The translations under genes and the position numbers were made by a program. A stretch of DNA of 64,000 bases, from assembly GCA_023512835.1 (NCBI GenBank), contig CM042088.1:29909164-29973163 (forward strand), written 5' to 3'. Below the pieces are notes generated by a model. It saw only the letters and a program-made list of their open reading frames with translations. It did not search any database and had not been told where the DNA came from. Numbering within the stretch: the stretch's first letter is position 1; the number at the start of each line of letters is the position of its first letter. This stretch comes from Taxillus chinensis. Its lineage: Eukaryota; Streptophyta; Magnoliopsida; Santalales; Loranthaceae. Shown here one piece after another: positions 47,131 through 56,773 of the stretch.

Positions 47131-48586
47131 GGAAGAGCAGGGCCATGGTGGCCCATTGTGCCATTAAAGAATGGGAGATGATGGGTCGGTTGGCAGCGAT
47201 GAGGTTGCAAATGGTGACCAAGTGAGGGGCGAGGGACCCTCGGTGTTGTTGTCGCGCCTCAGTTGCGGCGCAGGATCATAGAGGATCAAGTGGGGACATT
47301 GATTGTGAGGTCCTGACGGGGCAGCATCATTGACCGAGGATGCGGCAATTTGAGGTAGGGGTCCGATAGTTCCCACTTCTCTTCGGGGGACATTCTTCGG
47401 GAATTTCACCAGCCGAGGTAACCATCCGGTGGGACCAGATATACCATGCCGTGAGGAGGAGTTGGTGCCTGACGAAGGGCAGGCATCTTCGAGTTGCGAT
47501 TGCCAGAGGAGTGGATGGGACCCGTGACCATATTTTGTCACGGACTTCCGTTCCAGGGCGACACGATATGGGTAGTTGTCGACCGGTTGACCAAATCGGC
47601 ACATTTTATTCCAATTCGAGAGACAGACCCAGTGAGGACTTTGGGACAGAGGTATATTGATGTTAATGTGCGGTTGCATGGAGTCCCATTATCTATTGTA
47701 TCTGATCGGGATGCGAGGTTCACATCTCGTTTTGGAGACATTGCGGCGAGCCTTGGGTACTAGGGTGAACCTCGTATGACTTTTCACCCGCAGACGGATG
47801 GTCGGTTGGAGCGGACGATTCGGACACTCGAGGATATGTTGCGTGCCGTGTCCTAGATTTTGGAGGTTGTTGGGAGACTCACCTTCCTTTGGTGGAGTTC
47901 TCTTACAACAACAGTTATCAGGCCACGATTGGGATGGCTCCATATGAGGCGCTATATGGGCGGCCTTGTAGATCACCCTTGTGTTGGGCACAGACGGGAG
48001 AGACAGCAGTTCTCGGTCCCGATATGGTTTGAGAGACCACAGAGATAGTGCAGTTGATTCGGCAGCGCATGTTAACTGCGCGAGTAGGCGAGAAGTCCTA
48101 CGCGAGACCGCAGGCGTCGACCTTTGCGGTTTGAGGTGGGTGACCGTGTATTTTTGCGGGTTTCACCGCGTCGAGGGCATCGGAGGTTTGGACGTGGATC
48201 CAAACTTTCCCCTCGTTTTGTGGGGCCATTTGAGATTGTTGCCACCCTGGGCGCAGTGGCTTATCGGTTAGCTTTGCCACCGGAGTTGGCTCGAGTACAT
48301 GATGTGTTCCATGTGTCTCAGTTGCGACGGTATCACCCAGATCCTTCTCATGTGTTGGACTATCGCGAGATATATTTGGGCGATGATGGTGCCGTTGTTG
48401 AGATGCCGGCACGAGATTTTGGACAGGCGGGACCAGGTCTTGCGAGGCAAGACGATCCCACTAGTTCGGGTGTTATGGCGACACCGAGGCATGGAGGAGC
48501 AGACTTGGGAAAAAAGAGAGCCAGATGCGGGTTCTTCATCCGGAAGTCGTTCGAGGACGATCAGTCCTGAGGTGGGGAGGATGTGA
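47131..48586 (+). pseudogene. A(+) integrase and chromodomain
   Basis: Core motifs WVVVDRLTKSAHF, IVSDRDARFTSRF and HPQTDGRLERTIRTLED (about 47565-47840) keep the D-D-E residues but in shifted frames. The zinc region (about 47330-47460) is scrambled. The C-terminal segment runs FEVGDRVFLRVSPRRG to PPELARVHDVFHVS (48127-48318). The chromodomain EILDRRDQVLRGKTIPLVR then LWRHRGMEEQTWEKR is at about 48408-48510, and the frame ends at 48586. Confidence 0.9.
48570..48581 (+). promoter_or_regulatory. Internal copy of the polypurine tract
   Basis: AGGTGGGGAGGA followed by TGTGAGGAC, inside a segment TTCGAGGACGATCAGTCCT that copies the true PPT environment TTCGAGGACGAAAAGTCCT at 48828-48846. It lies 278 bp upstream of the real LTR start. 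The same arrangement is in A(-) at 4014-4026. Confidence 0.8.
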
Positions 48587-48847
48587 GGACCTTCCCTGAG
48601 GTATGAGTTATGTTTTATGCATTTGTTTTGCATATGTTGTTTGAGATGTGGTTTAGCTTGTTGTTTGTTGGTTGGCATCCTGGCATCGTGTGAGCCTTTT
48701 TGGCTTGTTGTGAGTTGCATTGCACCTGTGTGGTTGGTGATCATGTTGATGATCATATTTTTGTGTCTTGTTGTTGTGCGGTGCTTGAGCTTGGATTTTG
48801 CTATGTCTTTTGGGCTTGTGTTTTATTTTCGAGGACGAAAAGTCCTA

Positions 48848-48859
48848 AGGTGGGGAGGA
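48848..48859 (+). promoter_or_regulatory. Polypurine tract of A(+)
   Basis: AAGGTGGGGAGGA directly before the LTR start TGTAAAGACTC (48860). Confidence 0.88.
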
Positions 48860-51269
48860 TGTAAAGACTCGTATTTGGGTAGTTTTGAGAGATAGTCATT
48901 CTATGGGAATGTAACTATCTGGACGGTAGTGTAGCCGTCGATGTGAGCATTTTGATTTGTACTTGGGCCCGATTTCGAGTCGGGGTCCCGTTTGACCCGA
49001 TTGTTGACTTTTGGGGGTTTATTGGTTGACTTTGCGTTTGAGCGAGTCATTTGAGTGTGATAATATCTGAACAGTGTTGTGCTCGTTATTTCGAGCGTTT
49101 TGACGTAATTTGACTCAATTTGGAGTTCGTGACCTCGGGAGGTCAATTATTGCGTTCGGGTCAATTATTCTTTGGGAGGCCAATTATTGGCAACGGTATA
49201 TATATAATTAAGAACTGTCTTATATCTTTAATTGCCAATTATTGGTACGTGCATGTTTGAGCAAGAGAGAGAGAGAGAGAGAGAGAGAAGGTGAAGGCGT
49301 AGAGCTTTCTTAGCGATTTTGGGGCGATTGGAGCTCGTGGATTGCAAATAATCTTCCAGGTAGGTGTCCTTAACTGTCTTATTTCGATCCTATCTCTCGA
49401 ATATGTGATCTGTGGATGTATGAGTGTGTATTTTATGAGGGTTGAGAAGTCAACCATGGAGGTCTAGATTTAGATCTAGATGAATATATGATTTGTGTGT
49501 ATTTATGATGTTATCGTGCGAATTAGAGGCGTTTAGGACACGTTTTGAGGTAAATATTGCGGTTTATTGCGTAAACAGATGTTTATGAGCGTTTGGGGGT
49601 CACCTGGGTTGCTCCCAGACGAAGAACAGCCAAAAACGATGATGAAACGTACTCGGGCGAGTTTTAGAGTCGACGGACGGCCAACGACTATGGAGTCAGC
49701 AGCTATGGAGTCAACAACTTAGTTAGTCCGGATCAGTAGTCCTGGAGGAGTTAGTCCGGATCAGTAGTCCGGAGGAGTTAGTCCGGATCAGTAGTCCAGG
49801 AGGAGTTAGTCCGGATCGTAGTCCGGAGTAGTTAGTCCGGAGGAGTTAGTCCGGATCGAGTCCAGGAGGAGTTAGTCCGGATCGCAGTCCAGGAGGAGTT
49901 AGTCCGGATCGTAGTCCGGAGGAGTTAGTCCGGATCGTAGTCCTGGAGTAGTTAGTCCTGGAGGAGTTAGTCCGGAGTAGTTAGTCCGGATCAGTAGTCC
50001 CGAGTAATCAAGTCCGTAGCGATGAAACAGTGATCCGTAGCATCGATCCAGGAGCATCAAATCCATAGGAGTGAAACAAGTGTTCGCGCGGCTGGTCTAA
50101 CCGCATCGCTGGACATTTACATTGTAAACCATTATGCCTAAGTATTATACTTAAGTTTCAATGTAAATAACGAAATACCCCCCCCATTTGGATTCAAAGA
50201 AAAATACTAGAAAAATTAATTCCCACTATTTCAAAATGTGAAAATTGGGATTTAGTGTAAAATCTCGGAAAAACCCAAAAGTTCGTAGTGGTGAATTTTT
50301 GGAAAGTGGGGTTAGACATCTCGGAAAAATCCCCAAAAATCAGATTATCTTATTTATGATAAGGGAACCCAATGCCGGGACTTTTAATTTCAAGAAAATA
50401 GCTGCTATGAGTACTTCCTTCATAAATCAAGGGTTGAGGATTTACTTGTGAAGACCGGCTACAATTCTAAAGGAAATGTTGAGAATGACATGCCATACTA
50501 ATGTTAGTATGTTGATGTGAGGTATTGGGGCATGAACTCCGTGACTTGTTTGGGTTTTCACCGTGATGCACCGATGGTGCTATGTGGTTGACGTGGCAGG
50601 CATATGCACCGATGGCAGGCCGTGTGGCGGCGACGTGGCCGGGCATATATCGCCGTGGACAAGCTAAGGCCTGAGTTGAGCCGTTGAGCTCGTGGAGCTA
50701 GGGGCCGAGTGCCCCGAGCTGGGATCCCATGGAGGATTGTGGACAAGTTGTCCTGATGTTTGTTGCAGCCGAGTCCTGATGATTGTGCACACTACACGGT
50801 GCACGAGTACACCGAGCATATAGTATAGACTTATATGTGTTGCATGATGTGGAGTGTTAGGGTCACCTATCGAGCTTGTCGCTCACCCCTACTTGTTGTT
50901 TACCCTTTTCAGGTGTGACCCGAGACTAGTGGAGGACTTTCTTCCAGGAGGACGCCCACTACTCGATGTATGATCCGATTATATTCGTATTGTTTTATGT
51001 GATATCCCGGACATGGGTCCGTGGACAGTTGTATTTGCATACCGTATGATGTGATGTCTGTATGATTGTTTGACTCTTTGTATGCATGATGATATATGGG
51101 AAAGTACAGGATTACCCTTGATGTATGATCGTACGGGGTTGCATATTTGAGACAGCACCCGCGGTGTAGTCTCTATTGGTGCTAGTCACCAACCCCTTGA
51201 CCTTTCGGGTGCGGGCAAGGGGAAGTCATGTACCCGGTTCCGGGTTCCCTGGAATTCGGGGGCGTGACA
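48860..51269 (+). repeat. 3' LTR of A(+)
   Basis: About 2.41 kb. Minisatellites at about 49680-50000 with many CCAGG and CCTGG variants where other copies have CCGG. Ends GGGGGCGTGACA at 51269. Confidence 0.95.
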
Positions 51270-51274
51270 AGAAG
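51270..51274. repeat. Target-site duplication half (agaag)
   Basis: Five bases after A(+). Reverse complement of cttct at 11560-11564. Confidence 0.88.
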
Positions 51275-51541
51275 GAACGGGTGTGGATTTTTTTTGGGTG
51301 GCGGCTCAGGGCATGGTTTTAACAAAGGCGGCGTCCAACGGCTGGCGGCTGCAATTTCCGGCCGGGGGAACTCTCTCGATTGAAGGAGGGAGAGGAACTA
51401 GGAGATTGTGGTTTTAATTTTCGGATCTGAGAACCCCCCCTCCCTTTTGGATTGATTGTGCGTGGGGTTTATATAGAGAGGAGATTATAGGGTTTAGGTT
51501 TGATTGGGCGTGAGTTGGATGAGTGATTTGGGTTGTGGCCG
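51275..51541 (-). promoter_or_regulatory. Promoter-like flank split by an A insertion
   Basis: On the minus strand a TATA box TATATAAA (51468-51475) in CTCTATATAAACCCC context is followed by a C/T-rich, GC-rich leader. If joined through AGAAG/CTTCT to 11565, the leader would continue as CCCCGAACAGCAAAATCGG. It could be the U3/leader of the Tat-like LTR or a cellular promoter. No coding frame was established. Confidence 0.4.
51537..51541. repeat. Target-site duplication GGCCG, left copy (right copy 54128-54132)
   Basis: Perfect 5-bp match on the two sides of the extended LTR. Confidence 0.82.
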
Positions 51542-54127
51542 TGTAAGGACTTTTCTGATATCGTGTCATGTGTGTTTGTTTTATGTTATTTTCCGATATC
51601 GTGTCATGTGTGTTTGTTTTATGTTATTATATTCATGTGCTTAGTTATTGATTAAGAGCGCATGCTAGTTTCGGTCTATGGTAGATATTGTATCAGCTCG
51701 GCGCTTGTGGGTTAATAAATTTGTAGGATGGTTTGGGTGTGTCAGAATAGGTGTCAATAATTATATTCACGTGGGTGTGGGCTCGGTTGGATATCGAGGT
51801 CTATGACGTCTTATGAGGATAGTTGTGACATTTGATTCAGTTGGCTTTTCGAGAACGAAAAGTTCTAAGGTGGGGAGGATGTAAGGATCCGTATATGTGT
51901 TAGCATAACTTATAATCTATATTTGATGTTAAGAAAGTTATTTTGAGAATGTGGCCATTAATACAATCATTTTAACTATATTTGGGCCTAATTTGAGGTC
52001 CAGAAGCCTTCAGGGGTTATTTAGTAATTTTTGGGAGTTAAATTGAAAGTTAATAAATGAAAAATTAAATTTAGGAGGGCTTTTTGGAAATTATTAAAGA
52101 GGAGGATGAATTTTAATTAAAAATAGGGTTTGAGGGTTTTATTATTTATTATAACTTTGTTTTGAGAAACCCTAGTCGTCAGAGGAGAGTTCTTAGTGTT
52201 CTTCGCATTTTTCATCGTTCTTCGCCGATTCTAGACCGTTATTGCGAGTTTAATCCCTTCGGAAGACAAGAGGTAGGTGATAGATCCGTCGTTGTTCTAT
52301 TGTTTTAATAGTATGTGAAAATATACGTGTATATTCTCGTTTGATTTTAGATATATATGATTACATGCTTGCCGATTCCCTTCTCTCCCTCATCGTGATT
52401 CGACTTCCAGAAACTCGCGTACGGTGGCCAATCAATTTCCTGCACCCCACCACCTCACGATTTCACGCTTTCTGGAATTTCTTTTGTACACCCTACGTTT
52501 TCTATCATATTATTATTAATACAAGGTGGTGCAGGCGGAGAGATAAAATATCTAAGCAAAACTAATGCTATTATGTGATAACGTCAGGCGAGGGGTGAAG
52601 CTTAGCAAACAAAGAAAAAAAATGATTTTGTAGGTCTGTTGGTGCCAGGCCGTACGGCCTGGTCTTCCTCTCGCATGACGAGCGCGCACCAAGGCAGGGC
52701 AGTGAGGCCCTGCCGTGTCTTCTTGCGAGAGGGAAATGCACTTATATATATATTGTTATTTATTAATAAATATACACACTTATATATATGTATATATACA
52801 ATGCTTAATGCCATTTAGCTGGAAATATATGTACTTATATATATATATATATATATATTATTTGGAATTCATGTTATGACATTAGAATTATATAGATTAT
52901 TATGAATATTATTGTTAGTTGACATGTTAAAAATACTGTGGGGCTTAATATTATAGTGTGAATAATTTAAATATTATTAGGCTTGATATTATCAATTTGG
53001 CATCTAAAAATTATTATCTACAACATGATATCGTTAATTTGACATTAAGAATTGTATATGCGGCTTGATATTAATTGTTAGATAAACACACACATACATA
53101 TACATATATGTATAGATTGTGGTTCGTTATTATTGGTTTGATGATTTAAATGTAATAATATTACTTGTAGCTTAATATTATCAGTTATTTGATGATATAC
53201 ACACATATATATATATATATATATATAATTGTAGTTATACCAATCATGGGATTACTGAGTTAGTGTTTAATGCGTGTGGATTTGGTGATTGCAATTGGTG
53301 TTGTAAATTATGTGTGGATGTGATAAATTGGTATTTATTAATTATGTCTGTGGACTATATGATAAAGTTGGTTAGGTTAATTGCGGGTCCCATATAGGGC
53401 TGGCAAGAGGCCGCAGGTCCCTTATGTGGCTGGTAACCCAGGTCGCATATGTGGCAGGTTGTCAGAGATACCACAGGTCCCACATATGGCTGTCCAGTAG
53501 TGATATAAATTCCTGGAGTTGGTAGCGGGAATCCCGTGGATGGATAAATGGCCGGTGTGAACCTTTAATGATGGAAATGTGATATGATGTCTTATTTGTG
53601 ATTTAATGAAATTTAGATGTGATAGAATGTGACACTACACTAGCACAAGCATACACTGATCATACAGACTTAGGAATTCGTGTAATAGAGTACTGGAGAT
53701 GGGGGATCACCTACTGGGCATTCGTGCTCACCCTACTTTATTTTTATTTCCTACAGGTTGTAGGGAGTAGCTAGTGGAGCCATAGTGAGGTAGGACGGGA
53801 CATCCTTGGTGTAGAATTTAATTAGTAGACGAATTGTTTTTATTTTATTTTATCTTTTTATTTTCCGGACTTGGGTCCGTGGCAGTTGTAGAACCTTGTT
53901 GGTGAAACTTATATGTGAGTTATTCTGTGTGTTAGATATTACGGGAATTGAATGCAATGTCGTATCATTTTAATAATTCTTGAATTGAATGCATTGGGAA
54001 GTACAATTCTACCCCTATTGTTGAGTTGTACATGATTGGGTTGAACACTAATCCCCTCGACCCCTATGGTGTGGGTGGGGACGTCGCGTTCCTAGTTCTG
54101 TTGTATTTAGAATTTGGGGGCGTGACA
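51542..54127 (+). mobile_element. H-family solo LTR with a 338-bp 5' extension
   Basis: An H-type LTR (51880-54127, TGTAAGGATCC to GGGGGCGTGACA) is preceded by its polypurine tract (TTCTAAGGTGGGGAGGA, 51863-51879) and about 300 bases of the element's 3' untranslated region. Upstream, at 51542, the sequence TGTAAGGAC begins directly after GGCCG, and GGCCG also follows the LTR at 54128-54132. The five-base duplication therefore brackets LTR plus extension as one unit. The extension contains a 38-bp tandem duplication (51557-51594 and 51595-51628). No primer site, gag or pol. Confidence 0.8.
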
Positions 54128-54132
54128 GGCCG

Positions 54133-54524
54133 ATAGGGCATGGGGAGGCGCGGCCGGACGTGCAGAGAGAAAGCTTGTTTCAGCAAGGTAGGGGAAATAT
54201 GGGAAGGGAAAAGAGGAAGAAAGCTATACCACTGCGGGAGGGCCTGTGTGCCTGCATCACTGCATCTCTACGCCTGAGGAAGAAGAAGGCTTCTGCGTTC
54301 TGCGTTGTAGCCTGCGCGAAAGAAACGAGACGGGATCGAGGAGAGAGAGAGAGTTAACTGCCTTTTATTTTTATTTTTTTGTTTTTATTTTTGTTTTTTA
54401 TTTTATTGTTTTGTTTTTGTTTTTTGTTTTTTTTTTAAACTAATGAAGAGGTGACATGTGGGCTAGGTTAGGCGGGAAAAAAAGAGAAAAGAGAAAGATG
54501 AATTGTTATTGCTTCATTTTGCTT
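54133..54524. other. Unassigned flank
   Basis: GC-rich start then a T-rich run (54355-54440). A plus-strand frame at 54160-54357 has no domain. Probably the continuation of 51275-51541 once the solo LTR is removed. Confidence 0.4.
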
Positions 54525-56606
54525 CTGAACAGAGTAATATTATGACCAAGGACAGACTGCACACCCTATAAATTATAGTGTGGGAAGAAGTCAACAGTGA
54601 AGTATTTCAGAATATTTGGAAGTCCTTGTTTTGTTAAAATAATGGAACAAGGAAGAGGAAAGTTTCATGCCAGATTTGAGGAGGGTACATTTGTTGGATA
54701 CTCATATCAGACCAAGGGTAATAGAGTATTTCTTCTAAGGCCCAGAAAAGTAATAACTTTAAACGAAGTTAAGGTTGATGAGAACTGGAAGAAGGATGTA
54801 TCTGAGGATGAGAATCCAAATTTTGAAGTAAAAGAACCTCAGGATGAAGAAAAGTCTGACCATGAAAAGGAAAAGAAGAATGAGGACACAGACTTAGAGA
54901 AGTCTGATGAGGAAGAGAAAGGAGAGTCCAATCCTAGAGAAGATTCAAGTAAGAAAACCAGGAGGACATGGTCCAGTGTACATGACAAGGATCAGATCCT
55001 CGGTGATCCCAAAGTAGGTGTAACTACCAGAAGAAAATTTATTAGAGCTACTGCATTGCTCTCACAAGTTGAACCAAAGTCAGTTGGAGAGGCAGTAGAG
55101 GACGAAGCTTGGATCACAACAATGAATGAGGAGCTGGATCAAATTGAAAAGAATAAGACATAGGAGTTGGTTCCAAGACCAAAGAACAAGAATGTCATCG
55201 GCACAAAATGGGCGTTCATGAATAAACTGAATGAGGATGGCAAAGTTGTTAGGAACAAGGCAAGACTGGTATGCAAAGGATACTCTCAGATAGAGGGAAT
55301 AAATGTGGATGAAACTTTTGCACCAGTGGCAAGGCAAGAAACAATCAAGATCTTTCTTGCATTAGCAGCACATAAAAGATTTAAGGTTTATCAAATGGAT
55401 GTGAAGTCTGCATTTTTAAATGGTTTGCTAAAATAAAAAGTACACATTGAACAACCAGATGGAGTACAGATCACTGATGAGGAAACATATGTGTGCAGAT
55501 TAAAGAAAGCCTTGTATGGCCTGAAACAAGCTACCAAAGCATGGTATAGCTGACTGGATGGGTACTTAAAGAGGATGAACTTCAGTAAAGGAACACCGGA
55601 TCATAATCTATATATTATGAATTTAGACAGAGGTTAGCTGGCTACCATAGTCTATGTAAATGACATTATCTTTGGTGGAAGTCACTCAAGGTTGTGTGAA
55701 GAATTTGCAAAAAGAATGAGTGATGAATTTGAAATGTCTCTCATAGGAGAACTGACATACTTCTTAGGGTTGCATATAAGGCAAACATCTGGGGGAATTT
55801 TCATATCATAGCATAAGTATGCCAAAGAACTGCTGAAGAAGTATGATATGGAAGATAGCAAGCTTGTTGGAACGCCAATGGCTACAGGCTGCAAACTACA
55901 CAAGGATCAGGAAGGCTCTAGTGTCAATCAAAAGGAGTATCGATGCATGATTGGTAGCCTCTTATACATTACAGCCTCCAGACCTGATCTAATGCAAGCT
56001 GTGTGTCAGGCAAGCAGATATCAAGTAGATCCCAAGGAGTCTCACTTGCTGGCAGTCAAACGGATCCTTAGATACCTACACGGTTCACTAGAAATGGGGT
56101 TGTGGTATCCCTCTAAGGACTCCATTGAATTACAGGCATACACTAATGTAGACTGGGCTGGAAATATTGATGATAGACGCTCTACCAGTGGCTGCAGTTT
56201 TTATCTGGGCTCTAAATGTATTGCATGGTTGAGCCATAAACAAAACAGTGTGGCCAGCAGCACAACCGAAGCTGAATATGTAGCTGCACATGCTGCATAT
56301 ACTCAAGTGGTATGGATGAACACACAACTGTCAAACTTGGGAGTGGATGTGGAGTTGCCTGTTAATATTTGGTGTGATAACCAGAGTGCAATTAACATCA
56401 GTAGGAATCCTGTTCATCATTCGAAAACCAAGCATATTGATTATCGCTACCACTACATCAAAGAGCAAGTGGAAGAAGGAAATGTGCAACTGGTGTATGT
56501 TCACACGCAGAAACAAAGTGCTGATATCCTCACCAAACCTCTATCCATTAAATTGTTTGATAGACACAGACACGGCTTGTCTGTGCAGTTCCCCCCTCAT
56601 GCCTGA
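54525..56606 (+). pseudogene. Ty1/copia pol: integrase C-terminus, reverse transcriptase, RNase H
   Basis: Starts in the integrase at NRVIL*PRT then TPYKL*, VKYFRIFGSPCFVKI and GTFVGYSYQTKGNRVF. A Glu/Lys-rich linker (about 54790-54950) leads to [62 protein letters not shown]. The catalytic box is YVNDIIFGG (about 55655-55681) where YVDD is expected. RNase H: YTNVDWAGNIDDRRSTSG, SSTTEAEYVA, IWCDNQSAI, HIDYRYHYIKE and ADILTKPL. At least seven in-frame stops, mostly explicable as C>T or G>A. The 5' half of the element, including gag, is missing. Confidence 0.93.
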
Positions 56607-56773
56607 AGGTATTATCGGGGGTTCCACTTCTTTCTTTGCAATTGGTTGGCAAAGGGGGAGAAGAGATAAGTACTGTAGTTAGGGGGAGTACAGTGTGAGG
56701 TATTTACGGGGAGAGCCTTGAAGGTTTGAAGGCTATGTTCACATATGTTGCCAACAATTCCAAAGGGGGAGAT
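56607..56773 (+). promoter_or_regulatory. Copia 3' untranslated region and polypurine tract
   Basis: Several GGGGGAG tracts (GGCAAAGGGGGAGAAG at 56648, GTTAGGGGGAG at 56680). The final AAAGGGGGAGAT at 56762-56773 adjoins the LTR start TGTTGTTCCC. Confidence 0.8.

Larger units (their letters stand above)
41166..51269 (+). mobile_element. Full-length Tekay/Del-like chromovirus, copy A(+)
   Basis: Second copy of family A, 10.1 kb, plus strand, LTRs 41166-43511 and 48860-51269. Same domain order as A(-). It is more damaged than A(-): both gag knuckles have Cys>Arg changes, and protease, RT and integrase have more single-base indels. The flanks TACCA and AGAAG do not match each other. With A(-) it forms an inverted repeat with 10-kb arms and a 29.6-kb spacer. 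Confidence 0.94.
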
